A stretch of 64,000 bases of DNA, taken from contig NC_134680.1 in the NCBI RefSeq assembly GCF_024713945.1, positions 501,001 through 565,000 on the forward strand, given 5' to 3'. A program made the position numbers and the translations under genes. Shown here one piece after another: positions 29,345-39,131 of the stretch. A model generated the notes under the pieces. It ran no database searches, had not been told where the DNA came from, and worked only from the letters and a program-made list of their open reading frames with translations. Source of the stretch: Dermatophagoides farinae. Taxonomy: Eukaryota; Arthropoda; Arachnida; Sarcoptiformes; Pyroglyphidae. Position 1 is the stretch's first letter. Each line of letters starts with the position of its first letter.

Positions 29345-30007
29345 TTAAAAATTATAAATCAAACGATAACTAATGAAAAGAATGAATGTAAATAATAATA
29401 AAAACAACATGATCATGGTAAATATGATAAATTTTGAACATTTCAAATCGATTGTTGCTCGATGTTGTTTTCGTTTTTCGTTGCAGGCGGCCACCATAAT
29501 CGGTAATGATTCATTCAATTTGGAATTTGTTTTCGTCGCAATCATATTATTCACCGATGTTGTGGTAGTAAAAATTTCCGAATTTTTTCCAAATGTTGTT
29601 GATTCAGATGATCGTTGTTGTTGTTGTTGTCGATTACCATCATCATTCAGAATCTGTACAGCAGGTAATGATGAAAAATTATCCGTTATCTTTGCTGCTG
29701 TTGGTGCTGTTGATGCTGCGGATATTGTATGATAAACATGATTTGTCTGTACATCCTCGATGGACGAATCAAAACTTTGATAATATTGATGAAAATATTC
29801 CAATTTATCAGCCATCGATTTATATGATGATTTTCGTCCATTATCAATTTCGATTGATTTATTATCATCATGATGATTCTGATTATTACCACCATTACGA
29901 CTGCCACCACCACCATGATGATAATAATCATCATCATCATCAAATAAAACATATTTTGAACGGCTTGAATTCGGTTGCCAGAATTTTATTTTTGGCCACA
30001 TTTTCAA
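29345..30007 (-). CDS. Small tail-anchored membrane protein, unrecognised
   Basis: A single open exon gives 220 residues starting MKMWPKIKF (a second in-frame Met lies two codons later). The N-terminus has no signal peptide. The body is hydrophilic with an Asp/Tyr/His/Gly-rich block near residues 24-45 and Thr/Ser/Gln-rich sequence. Residues 193-215 (FIIFTMIMLFLLLFTFILFI) form one strong transmembrane helix, leaving only RLIYNF after it, so the bulk should face the cytosol. No homologue is recognised. The composition of the antisense frames makes them unlikely alternatives. Confidence 0.5.
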   Translation of the reverse strand: MKMWPKIKFWQPNSSRSKYVLFDDDDDYYHHGGGGSRNGGNNQNHHDDNKSIEIDNGRKSSYKSMADKLEYFHQYYQSFDSSIEDVQTNHVYHTISAASTAPTAAKITDNFSSLPAVQILNDDGNRQQQQQRSSESTTFGKNSEIFTTTTSVNNMIATKTNSKLNESLPIMVAACNEKRKQHRATIDLKCSKFIIFTMIMLFLLLFTFILFISYRLIYNF

Positions 30008-30509
30008 ATCGATTCATTCAATTCGAACGAATTGTTGTAATGATGAAAATGAAAATGAAAAAAAAATGAAATCATTTTTTGTCCATCTGTCCATCATCAT
30101 CATCATCATCATTGTACGTGATATCAAACGAATTTTTCTTGTCAAATCAAGCAGCATCCATAACGAATTTAAAAAAAAAAACAAAAACATACTACACACT
30201 GGTATGACAATTTGAAGTATTTTTTTCCATTTTTGATGACTGAAAACTTTTTTTTTTTTCGTTTACCAAACAGGTATATGATGTGTCCATCATACTATAT
30301 ATACTGTAGTAAATTGATTGAAAGCCACAGATTTTTTTTTCATGGTAATGGTAATGGTGTGTGGTGTACAACAACAAAAAAATGAAAAGTTTGGTGATAT
30401 TCTATTTTTCAAACAAACAAACAAAAAATTTTGACATTTATTTTTTATTTCATTTCATTTTTTTGTGAAAAGGAACAGAATTTTTTTTTTTACAAATCTG
30501 GCCATTCGA
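30008..30509. other. Intergenic region
   Basis: No coding exon seen between the tail-anchored and the small secreted protein genes. It contains ATC repeats, T-runs, and a TATATATACTG motif near 30296-30306 of unclear assignment. Confidence 0.4.
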
Positions 30510-30866
30510 TCATATTGTTGGATGATATCGATGTGTAAATGATCTCACAAATTTTGCTAATGGATCATTGGATTTAATCCATAATTTTAATCGACTAATT
30601 CGTTCATTATTTTCAATCATTTCCATATTCTGTTTCGAATTATTGGCCATATTGTAGAACATTTCATTCAGCCATCCAAATCGTTTAATGATTGCATCCA
30701 AAATTTTTTTCGGCAATTGCATTATCATATTCAAAAAATTCATTATTTGACCATTATTATCGGATGTTGGTACATCATCATCAGCATCAACCAATAATGA
30801 TGATGATGGTGATAATGTCATCATAATGATTACGATGAAAATTGGATGAAAATGTTTGAAAATCAT
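30510..30866 (-). CDS. Small secreted protein, unrecognised
   Basis: A 118-residue frame with a hydrophobic N-terminus (IFIVIIMMTLSPSSSLLVDA) that looks like a cleaved signal peptide ending near residue 27. The mature part (about 90 residues) has no cysteine. It contains an amphipathic helix, IMQLPKKILDAIIKRFGWL, followed by a second helical, charged segment. A short cysteine-free amphipathic secreted peptide could be membrane-active, but nothing proves that. It lies just 3' of the four-gene secreted family on the same strand, without visible similarity to it. Confidence 0.5.
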   Translation of the reverse strand: MIFKHFHPIFIVIIMMTLSPSSSLLVDADDDVPTSDNNGQIMNFLNMIMQLPKKILDAIIKRFGWLNEMFYNMANNSKQNMEMIENNERISRLKLWIKSNDPLAKFVRSFTHRYHPTI

Positions 30867-31301
30867 TATCGATTGATTGATTGATTGTTGGATGGATTCG
30901 ATCGTTTCGACTGAATGATGTCTTCAATCAGACTGCCAAGATATGGATGCGATTAATTTATTCATAGCAAAAAAAAATCAACGATTTTTCGATGAACCAA
31001 ACAAATGGTAAAGGTTTTTTTTTATGTCATTCGTTATGGATCAGAATTTGGTATTCATATCGTTCGACATCTGATAATTGAATCATTTTTCATCGTTGAG
31101 TTTTATGGATCAACAACAATCAGATGAATAGTTTCACCCATTGAACCAAGAATCTGAATGTCAAGATCAATGCAATTTTTTTATTTTCAAAGACAAATCA
31201 TCATTTATTATTTATTTAATTTCGCAAATATTCAGATAATTGAATTTAAAAACAAAAGACAAAAATTCAATTAATTTCCAATTGATTGGCTGCTGGGTGG
31301 A
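30867..31301. other. Intergenic region
   Basis: Nothing coding seen. Separates two minus-strand secreted-protein genes; AT-rich with TTGA repeats near 30870-30885. Confidence 0.4.
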
Positions 31302-32188
31302 TCATTGACGATTCGGTCTAAAATGTATTCCATTTTCATCTCTATAAACTATAAAACTGAATTTTTTTTGATTTTCCGGTTCCAGTAGTACTAGCCCTGA
31401 AAACAAAATTGATTATTGTGAATGAAAAAAATTCATCACACACACACACACATACCTGATGGACAGTCATTTTGTAATCGTTGTTGCATATTATCCAAAT
31501 AACGGATAAATCCTTTACAAATACTATTTCCTAAATCTTTTTGACAATTTTGTTCATCCATTTCATGTTGTACTGATTCAATTGTATTACGTATATGTTG
31601 ACATTGTTCTGGATTCAAATTTGAAAGTGAATATGGTTGCCGTTGTTGTTTAATTGGTCCAATATTAATATGGAAAATTTTTTTATCTTTATCATATGTG
31701 ATGAATGGTTCTAATGATGATGATAATGATGGATCATGAACAATTTTTTCAATTTCATCGATTGAAAATTCCGTTAATGGATCATTGACAATATGGTGAA
31801 TTTCATCGATTGATAAATCATGAACAATTTTTTTGATAACTTTAACAGATAATTCTGATTGATTATCATTGATAATTTTTTCAATTTCATCAATTGATAA
31901 ACCAGATAAATTGTTGACAATTTTTTTAATCTCTCCAATTGGCAATTCCGATATAGCGTCGATAATGTTATTGATTTCATCGATTGATAATTCAGATAAT
32001 CTGCCATTTTCGGTTACATGGCTAAATTATTATGTTTGTGAATAAAAAAAAATGAATATGAATTTTCCATGTTTTTTTTCTAAAAAAAAAAAATTGAAAA
32101 TTTACCGAGAAATAACCAAAGATGGTAAATTAAATATCAAAACGATTGCAGTGGCAAACAAAATCGTTGATTTAGAAATGAAGTACAT
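31302..32188 (-). CDS. Secreted four-Cys family member 1, with an added LSIDEI repeat domain
   Basis: Three exons: 32188-32106, 32021-31456 and 31396-31302, giving 247 residues. Exon 1 encodes the signal peptide starting MYFISKSTILFA, almost identical to those of the three paralogues at 36-38.5 kb. Exon 2 starts with five to six imperfect repeats of about 16 residues built on LSIDEIEKIVND, not found in the others. It ends with cysteines spaced C-x18-C-x8-C-x17-C and the motif CK...R.LDN, matching the paralogues' C-x18-C-x10-C-x18-C module. Exon 3 adds 31 residues (ending FRPNRQ) unique to this copy. So it is a family member that gained a repetitive N-terminal domain and a tail. The family is not one I can name; secretion into saliva, gut or haemolymph is inference. 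Confidence 0.75.
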
Positions 32189-32270
32189 GATTGATTGATT
32201 GGAAATTTGTTATTCACCAAGGGATGATGATGATTGTTGATTTGATTGACAAAAAAAAATATTTAAAAAT

Positions 32271-32288
32271 GATCACCAATTTATATAT
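32271..32288 (-). promoter_or_regulatory. Core promoter of secreted family member 1
   Basis: On the minus strand, TATATAAATTGGTGATC lies about 95 bp upstream of the ATG at 32188. It matches the TATATAAATTGATCA element at the same distance upstream of the paralogues. Confidence 0.6.
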
Positions 32289-32433
32289 GAATGAAAATGT
32301 GTTCAATATATTTAAATTCGAATATTTTGGTTTCATAAATGTCACGACATTTTTGAATGTCACACTATATAATGTTTTGTTTTTGAATAAAAGAAAAAAA
32401 ATGTCAACAGTCATCAATTTTGATTATTAATCG

Positions 32434-32462
32434 AAAAAAAAAAAAAAAAAAAAAAAAAAAAA
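32434..32462. repeat. Poly(A) run
   Basis: About 29 consecutive A. No target-site duplication or SINE body is visible next to it, so it is probably slippage rather than a retroposed tail. Confidence 0.85.
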
Positions 32463-32956
32463 CAAACAAACGAAAAATGAAACATTCGTCTATCCTATGT
32501 ATATTCCATTTCGGGAGTAGTTTGACCCATTGGTCCAACGAGAGGCACCCACACACACACGCACACGTTATATATGAAAGGTTATGTCACAACAAACACA
32601 CACACATTTGTTCCTGTGATTTGTGCTCGATGAGTGTGTATGTTGATGAAATTAATTTTTTTACTTATACATTTCCATTTTTTCTTTATGTTCAAATGAA
32701 AAAAACGAACTCATTAAATTACTCATTAAATACCGAAATAAATAAATCATTTGATTTTGCTCCATTATTAATAATAATGGCTTTGATACTTGTGAATGTT
32801 GTTGTTGATTGTTCACTAAACTTGCTGTCCGAGATGTATTTGTTTGATTGATCATTGATAAATGTATATAATAAATAAATCATTCAATTCTGAATTTTAA
32901 TTTGATCATTGCATGTGGAATGCAACAAAAAGATTTTGTCCGAACTTTACTTTATT

Positions 32957-33072
32957 AAGGTAGTTTAGGTTAGGGGGATGAACTGCACCGGTGGATTGTC
33001 GAACGAATATTGACGAATCAAAAATGAGTAGTTTAATTTAATTTAGTTTAGTTTAGGTTAGGTTAGGTTAGG
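32957..33072 (+). repeat. Interstitial TTAGG telomere-type repeats
   Basis: Four perfect TTAGG units at 33053-33072 are preceded by degenerate TTTAA/TTTAG units from about 33031. A further pair (TTTAGGTTAGGGGG) lies near 32963-32976. TTAGG is the canonical arthropod telomere unit. An internal block can mark a healed break, a fusion or a telomerase-mediated insertion. Short runs can also arise by chance in AT-rich DNA, but the two nearby blocks in the same orientation argue against that. Confidence 0.75.
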
Positions 33073-33086
33073 TGGTCTCGGTTCAT

Positions 33087-33131
33087 TAGTTTTCTCCAAA
33101 CCTCACCGAAGGTGAGGTTTGGAGAAAACTA
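33087..33131. repeat. Perfect 21-bp inverted repeat (hairpin)
   Basis: The arms 33087-33107 and 33111-33131 are perfect reverse complements separated by three bases (GAA). The arm is balanced in composition (TAGTTTTCTCCAAACCTCACC has 21 bases, so only its core is quoted here: TTTTCTCCAAACCTCACC). It starts 15 bp after the TTAGG block. It could be a foldback formed at a break, a small hairpin RNA or a terminator-like structure. Confidence 0.9.
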
Positions 33132-33267
33132 TTGTATTGACAAACAATCTAGAATAGAGATCAAAGTCTAAAATACTATAAATCGGTTCATCGGTTGAAT
33201 GTATATGTATTTTATGTTCGAATACGATTCATTTTGCGCCAATTAATTTCGCTGTTTTTGTTTTTTT

Positions 33268-33458
33268 TTGGCTATTTTCAGTATTTGGCTATTTTCTGCC
33301 TTGGCTATTTTCAGTATTTTGATATTTTTAGGGTTTGGCTATTTTCAGCCTTGGCTATTTTCTGCTTCGGCTATTTTCAGATTTGGCTGTTTTCAGTATT
33401 TGGCTATTTTCAGTATTTGGCTATTTTCAGTCTTGGCTATTTTCATTTTGGCTATTTT
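33268..33458 (+). repeat. 16-17 bp tandem repeat, about 12 copies
   Basis: The unit is TTGGCTATTTTCAGTAT and variants (…CTGCC, …CAGCC, …CAGTC). It translates as repeating GYFQ/LAIF, so the open frames over it are artefacts. It ends about 40 bp before the left boundary of the carboxylesterase inverted duplication. Confidence 0.9.
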
Positions 33459-33700
33459 AACCCACAATCATTTAAAATACAAATACAAGAAATAAGAAAA
33501 ATTCCTATTAAATGAAATGCAATCAAATCATCGATTGATAATGTGTACCCAAATAAACAAAACAAAAAAAAGATCCAAATTAAAGAATTTTACACTAATC
33601 ATTATTATTGGATTATTGACTAGGTTTAATCGATCATAATCCAAAAATTTTTTTTGTTGTTGATTTTTGAGTAATTTTTTTCACCATTTTGCAAAACAAT

Positions 33701-33735
33701 TTATATACCCGACAATAGTCGCCAATTGTCTCATA
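33701..33735 (+). promoter_or_regulatory. Conserved core promoter of carboxylesterase copy 1
   Basis: TTTATATACCCGACAATAGT is followed by TTGTCTCATAAGTTA. The same block, with few changes, precedes copy 2. It puts a TATA box about 100 bp upstream of the ATG at 33803. Confidence 0.65.
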
Positions 33736-33802
33736 AGTTACTTGCTCAATTCATTTTTTTTGTGAATCAAATCAACAACAAACGACAATAAAGCGAAAAA
33801 AA

Positions 33803-35506
33803 ATGACAAAATTTTTTACCGTTTTGGCTGTAATGGCCACAATTCTACTTCCAGCTACCATTAATTCATTACCAAAACATTCAAATGATCAAGTTTGTAC
33901 TAGTGAACCATTGGTTGAATTGAAAAATGGTGGCCGTGTTCGCGGTCTTTGTAAAACCGGTTTAAATGGACGTGAATTGCATACATATCTATCGATTCGT
34001 TATGCAAAGGCTAATCGTTTTGCTCATTCCGTTGCCGAAGGACCATGGGATGAAGTTTATGAAGCCACCCATCAACGTGAAGCATGTCCACAAGAAGATC
34101 CAACTGTTAAACATTCGGAAGATTGTCTTTATCTTAATGTTATTCAACCAATTGACAGTGGAGATAAGTTGAAACCAGTCATGGTTTGGATCTATGGTGG
34201 TGGATTCAATCTTGGATCTATTCATGGTGTTGCCAGTATCATATATGATGGTTCAGTTATTGCATCATTAGGTGATGTTGTTTATGTCAACATGAATTAT
34301 CGTTTAGGTCCATTCGGTTTCTTATATAGTGGCACAGATGAGGCACCAGGTAATCAAGGTGTTCATGATGTAATAATGGCATTGCGATGGGTTCATGATA
34401 ATATCGAAAAATTCGGTGGTGATCCAAACCGAGTGACAATCTTTGGCGAATCAGCTGGTTCATTTATGTCTTCGATGTTGATTTTATCACCAATGGCTAA
34501 AGGTCTATTTCAACGTGCCATAATGCAATCTGGTGCTGTAAGTGATCTGAAAAATTTGTCACCGGAATATTCATTAGAAAAAACACGAGAATTTGCAAGA
34601 AAATGTGGCTGTAATCAAGATGATGCTGATGAAATGGTTGAATGTTTGAAACGAATGCCAAGAGCAAAATTAACTTTGCACGCTGGAGGTTTAAATTTTA
34701 TAGCCATGTTCACAGGTAGACAATTAGTCATAATGCGGAATGATAAAGCTGGTATTTTGCCAGATCTGCCATCAAAAATTATTCGAAAAGGTCAATATAA
34801 TCCTGTGGATCTTATGTTTGGTTTTGTTCATGATGAAGTTGCTGAAATACTCGTCCTATTGGATTTGGAATTACTAAATCCACTGAAATTATATACACGT
34901 CACCATCTTAAAAAGAAATTATATCCAATAATTAGAAAATTCACATTGGATGGACACGAAGAAGAATTATTCAAATATTATTTTAAAGATGAACATCGTG
35001 CCCTGATAAAAAGTGATACAGTAAGACGTAAAATGACCGATATGTTTTCCGATCCAGTTATGAACTGTCCAACTTATCTATTTGGACAAAGATTAGCAAT
35101 GGCAATGGCTAAAAATTCGTCAGCTACAAACCGTAATCGTTTCTATTCATTCCGTTTCGATCATCATTCACCATTTATGGCATTTATTGGTTGTGAAAAA
35201 TGGATGGGTGTATGTCATGCCATGGATTTACCATTCACATTTGGTTTACCCATACGAAAAGATATTGTTAAATTGGCTTTCACTAATAAAGATCGTCATA
35301 TTAGTGAAAATGTTGTCCGTGCTTGGACACGATTTGCACATACTGGTAATCCTGAACAAATGGGTGATGTTGAATGGCCCGAATTCTTTGGTGATAATGG
35401 TAAAACGATGCGTCAAATGGCAATTGATCTTAAACCTCATGTTTTTGAAAATGAATATCGTGATCGATGTGAAAATTTTTGGATTAATCTTCTATTACCA
35501 CAATAA
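33803..35506 (+). CDS. Secreted type-B carboxylesterase (copy 1)
   Basis: An intronless 567-residue alpha/beta hydrolase of the cholinesterase/carboxylesterase family, of normal length. Residues 1-22 are a signal peptide. Landmarks in order: EDCLYLNV near 106-113; oxyanion loop YGGGFNLGS near 131-139; nucleophile Ser217 in FGESAGS; likely acid Glu345 in FVHDEVAE; and His472 in VCHAMDLPF. The catalytic triad is therefore complete and the enzyme should be active, hydrolysing carboxylic esters outside the cell. The substrate is unknown: the family includes detoxifying, digestive and hormone esterases. It lacks a C-terminal anchor or tetramerisation tail, arguing against synaptic acetylcholinesterase. 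The start is supported by an identical context (CAATAAAGCGAAAAAA then ATG) in copy 2. It is the left half of an inverted gene pair. Confidence 0.92.
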   Translation: MTKFFTVLAVMATILLPATINSLPKHSNDQVCTSEPLVELKNGGRVRGLCKTGLNGRELHTYLSIRYAKANRFAHSVAEGPWDEVYEATHQREACPQEDPTVKHSEDCLYLNVIQPIDSGDKLKPVMVWIYGGGFNLGSIHGVASIIYDGSVIASLGDVVYVNMNYRLGPFGFLYSGTDEAPGNQGVHDVIMALRWVHDNIEKFGGDPNRVTIFGESAGSFMSSMLILSPMAKGLFQRAIMQSGAVSDLKNLSPEYSLEKTREFARKCGCNQDDADEMVECLKRMPRAKLTLHAGGLNFIAMFTGRQLVIMRNDKAGILPDLPSKIIRKGQYNPVDLMFGFVHDEVAEILVLLDLELLNPLKLYTRHHLKKKLYPIIRKFTLDGHEEELFKYYFKDEHRALIKSDTVRRKMTDMFSDPVMNCPTYLFGQRLAMAMAKNSSATNRNRFYSFRFDHHSPFMAFIGCEKWMGVCHAMDLPFTFGLPIRKDIVKLAFTNKDRHISENVVRAWTRFAHTGNPEQMGDVEWPEFFGDNGKTMRQMAIDLKPHVFENEYRDRCENFWINLLLPQ

Positions 35507-35708
35507 TTTTAAACAATAAATCACAATCAAGTCGAAATAGTTTCGAATCATACAACAACAATATTTACAACCCATATGGTTAGCCAATTTTTTTTTCTAA
35601 TTTTCCATTCATTTATCTGTTATTATGTGAATTTGTTTTTTTTCTGTTTATTTTTTCTCTTGTTTTTCACAAATCAATCAATATAACATTCAATCAATCG
35701 ATTTTTTT

Positions 35709-36187
35709 TTATAAGTTTCGATTGATAATCTCTTTACATTGTTCTTGTTTCAATTTTCTTTTTACATTAAATCTTAGTCGTTTTAAATGTTTACATTCAA
35801 CAGTATGTTTTCGGTCATTATCATAACATCTCATTATATTCACCAATTCATTGAATGTACGTTTTGTAGATTTCAATCCAACACATTTAGCGATACAGGT
35901 ATCAAGATCATTTAATTTATCCACTGCTTCTTCAAGGATTTCAACGAATATTCTTCCTTGTAGCAATTCAAAGAGCTTACGGTCGAGTACTTCCAATTTC
36001 TCTGTTGTTCTAAATTATAATCAAAACAACAACAACAGCAACAAAAAATGGTGAAATTAAGAAAAAAAATGAAAAGTTTTTTTTCATACTCAAAAAAAAT
36101 TTACCTAGAAATAACCAATGATGGATAATTAACAATCAAAATGATTGATATGGCAAACAAAATCGTTGATTTAGAGATGAAGTACAT
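35709..36187 (-). CDS. Secreted four-Cys helical protein, family member 2
   Basis: Exons 36187-36105 and 36009-35709 give 127 residues. Exon 1 is the shared signal peptide (MYFISKSTILFAISIILI...). The mature part is predicted helical, with C-x18-C-x10-C-x18-C and the family core IMRCYDNDRKHTVECKHL. Even Cys spacing on two helices suggests two disulfides stapling a helical hairpin. The intron is in phase 2, as in the other copies. The function is unknown; secretion is clear from the signal peptide. Its stop lies about 200 bp from the carboxylesterase stop, in convergent orientation. Confidence 0.8.
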
Positions 36188-36266
36188 GATTGATTGATTG
36201 ATTGGAAATTGTTTTTTTTAAATTTTTCGTTGAAAAATAATGAAAAATTTCCATGATATTTGATCA

Positions 36267-36276
36267 TTTTATATAG
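36267..36276 (-). promoter_or_regulatory. TATA element of family member 2
   Basis: Minus-strand TATATAAAATGATCA lies about 85 bp upstream of the ATG at 36187. It is shared with the other copies (32.28, 37.34 and 38.56 kb). Confidence 0.6.
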
Positions 36277-36734
36277 GGATCATTGTGTATCATTTGCATC
36301 ATATAAAAAAAATTGTCAAATGTCACCCAGAATTCAATGGCCAAAAATTTGAATCTAAATATCATCAATATGCCATTCGACATTAACACATGAACCTTGT
36401 GTGTGTGTGTGTTTGTGTGTGCAAAATTTTGACATTATGGCTGTTATTAACAAAACCCTTATTGATTTCTTTTCATTCAAATGTGCCAATTTTTGCATGG
36501 CTCTTTCACGGGTAAGTTTGCATTTGTTTTCTTTTTTTTTGACAGTAAAATAAATTTTTCTAATAAACAAATTTATAGGTCCAGATGATTATTGTTTGAT
36601 TTTAAATTTTAATGAAACAAAAACAAAACAAAAAAACAGAGAAAAATTAAAATCAACAACTGAGATAATTCATCCACAATAAAATCATCATTATTATCAT
36701 CATCATCAATGATAACAAACAACAGCCACCACTA

Positions 36735-37253
36735 TTAATCGTCTTCATTAATATTATTGACAACTTCTTCACAATTTTCATGTTTCATTTCTCGTTTTAT
36801 ATTATCAATACGTCGTTGTAAATGTTTACATTCAACAGTATCTTTTCGTCCTTCTTTATAACATCTCATGAAATTCATCAATTCTTCTAATGCATTTGCT
36901 GCCCATTTATATGCAACACATTTGGCTATACTGGGTTTCAATTCATTTACTTTGTCCAATGTTTCTTCTAGAATTTCAACAAATTCTCTTCCTTCTTCCA
37001 ATTCTTCGATATTATGAAATGCTTTATCAAAGGCATCGATGTCAAAATTTTCTTCTGGTCTAAAAAAAAATGTGAAAAAATAAAGAAAGAAAATGGAAAA
37101 AGGAATTTTTCATTAGTTGAAATTTGAAAAAAAAAATTTCATATTGAAAATTTACTCAGTAAACTGTGAAAAAACCGATGATGGATGATTAGCAATCAAA
37201 ATGATTGCTGCTGCTGCTGCAAACAAAATTGCTGATTTAGAGATGATATACAT
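36735..37253 (-). CDS. Secreted four-Cys helical protein, family member 3
   Basis: Exons 37253-37156 and 37059-36735 give 140 residues. The signal peptide has expanded Ala codons (a GCA/GCT run). The mature part begins acidic (EPEENFDID) and then carries the family module: CVAYKWAANALEELMNFMRC, then C-x10-C and C-x18-C with ECKHLQRRIDNIKREM. It ends in an acidic NINEDD tail. It is closest to members 2 and 4, and the whole repeat unit with its upstream DNA is duplicated about every 1.1-1.2 kb. Confidence 0.8.
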
Positions 37254-37338
37254 GATTGATTGAAGACTGATTGATTGATAGATTTTTCGTTGAAAAAAAG
37301 TTTCCAGAATAATTTTTGTTTTGTTTCAAAATTGATCA

Positions 37339-37348
37339 ATTTATATAG
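37339..37348 (-). promoter_or_regulatory. TATA element of family member 3
   Basis: Minus-strand TATATAAATTGATCAAT lies about 90 bp upstream of the ATG at 37253. Further upstream the unit shares ATTGTGTATCATTTGCATCA and CACATGAACC with its neighbours. Confidence 0.6.
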
Positions 37349-38007
37349 GTTTTTTTTTCTCTGTCTCTTTACATTGTGTATCATTTGCATCAGGAAAAAA
37401 AATTGTCAAATGTCAACCAGGATTTGAATCTCCATGGCAAAAATTTAAATATCATTCAAATGCCATTCGACATTATCACATGAACCGTGTGTGTGTATGT
37501 GTTGAAAACTAAAAACGACCAAATCGATTTTTGATTATTGGCAAATGTTTGACATTTATTAACAACCCCTTATTGATTTTTTTGAAAAATTTCCATCCCA
37601 AAATGCCAATTTTTGGCATGACTGTTTCACGGGTAAGTTTTCATTTTTTTCTCTCTGTTTGATTTTAAATTTCAATCAAAAAAAAAAACAAAAAAAAATC
37701 GGAAAAAACAAAATTCATCATCAGCTGATTGTGTATCTAGATTTTTGTTTTGTTTCATTCGCATGTCCTATTTACATTCAGATTTATAGTCAACCAGAAT
37801 TTTTTTCCAATATCAAAATCTAAATTTGAAACATCACCATCACCATCATCAGAACAAAAAAAAATCATTCTTATCGATTAGCAAAAACAAATTTATTGAA
37901 TTTTTTTTTTTTTTTGACGAAAGACACAAGACACAAAACAAATTCAACATTGAAAAATTAATAACAAAGAAAAAAAAATTCATTCAACATTCAAAAAAAC
38001 ACCATGT

Positions 38008-38487
38008 TTATGGACAGTTGGCATATTTTAATTCTCTTTTCAGATTATCCACCAATCGTTGTAAATGTTTACATTCAAATGAATCTTTTCGTTCTGCTTT
38101 ATGACATCTAATTATATTCATTGCGGCTTCTGTTGCCATCAATTTTGCTTTCAATGCTGCACATCTAACCAAAACATGATCATCATCAATTTCAAGCAAA
38201 CGAATTGTTTCCGCTATGATTTTAGCAATTTGTGCATTTAATTTACCAGTATTTTTAAATATGTTCAATACATCATCAAAACCAAAATCATCTTCATTTT
38301 CAACAATCGGATGTTCGGTCGTTGGTCTAATGGGGTAAAATCATCGTGATAAAGAAAGAAAATTAAAATTTTTTCATATCAAAAAAAAAAATTTCGAAAA
38401 AAATTACCCAGAAATAACCGTTGATGGATAATTAGCTATCAAAATGATTGCTGCAAAGAAAATCACTGATTTAGAGACGAAATACAT
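38008..38487 (-). CDS. Secreted four-Cys helical protein, family member 4
   Basis: Exons 38487-38408 and 38326-38008 give 132 residues. Signal peptide MYFVSKSVIFFAAIILIA, then an acidic linker with PTTEHPIVENEDD. The module has the exact spacing C-x18-C-x10-C-x18-C, with IIRCHKAERKDSFECKHLQR and REL...C near the end. It is the most upstream copy of the array. Its stop follows the last Cys directly (ANCP), so the module alone is the minimal family form. Confidence 0.8.
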
Positions 38488-38554
38488 GATTGATTGGTTG
38501 TTTTTTTTTTTGGTTGTTTTGAAAAATGATGAAACATTTCCATGTTAATTGATC

Positions 38555-38564
38555 AATTTATATA
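38555..38564 (-). promoter_or_regulatory. TATA element of family member 4
   Basis: Minus-strand TATATAAATTGATCAAT lies about 73 bp upstream of the ATG at 38487, the same element as in the other three copies. Confidence 0.6.
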
Positions 38565-39131
38565 GAAATTTTTCCTTTTTTTCTCTCTCTCTCTCTATCT
38601 GTATTGTGTATCATTATCATCACTTGTATCAGATAATTGTTAAATGTCAACCATAATTTGAATCTAAATGCCAGAATCTGAATCTAAATATCAACATCGC
38701 CTTTAACATAATCACATGAACCCTCTGTGTGTGTGTGTGTGTGGATGGGTGGGTGTGTAGAAAATAAAAAATCTAAATAATGGGCAAAATGTCATTTAAA
38801 AATGGCGACCATTTTCCAAGGTCAGTACACTGAAAAAATGTGTTTAACATCAACATCATCATCATGAAAGAAATTTTCACCACCCAGTATGCATGTGTAC
38901 AATGTTCAAAAAAATTTAAAATTGGCGCCTTTTTATTTTCAGTTTTTAAAAGTGCTGCCATCTTTTAACTGAAAAAATGAACCTTTAGTAAGTATTTTAA
39001 TTTTTTTTTTCTCAGAAAATTTTTAATTATTTTAAATCATTTAAAAAATTTGAAAGAACAAAAAATTGATCAGAATTTTATTTTCAATCAATCAATTACA
39101 ATAATAATGATAATCTAATATCGTCATATGT
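38565..39131. other. Intergenic region with GGCGCC/GGCGACC motifs
   Basis: No coding exon seen. It holds the upstream part of the four-Cys repeat unit, CT and GT runs, and motifs such as AAAATGGCGACCATTTT (near 38799) and ATTGGCGCC (near 38922). These resemble YY1/Pho-type GCCAT sites. Function unproven. Confidence 0.35.

Larger units (their letters stand above)
33497..35690 (+). repeat. Left arm of a large inverted duplication
   Basis: This arm carries carboxylesterase copy 1 with its flanks. It matches, in reverse complement, about 41530-43864. Similarity starts upstream at AAATTCCTATTAAATGAAATGC (22 bases; core TTAAATGAAATGC), includes the whole promoter and intronless gene, and continues through the 3' flank (TCACAATCAAGTCGAAATAG). 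Boundaries are by eye. Confidence 0.8.

Noticed and set aside
32434-32462. Poly(A) run considered as the tail of a SINE or processed gene
   Set aside because: No flanking duplication, no Pol III boxes and no recognisable body upstream.
33195-33515. Frame with repeated GYFQYLAIF
   Set aside because: It is a translation of the 16-17 bp tandem repeat. The period is not a clean multiple of three, so all frames are open by composition.
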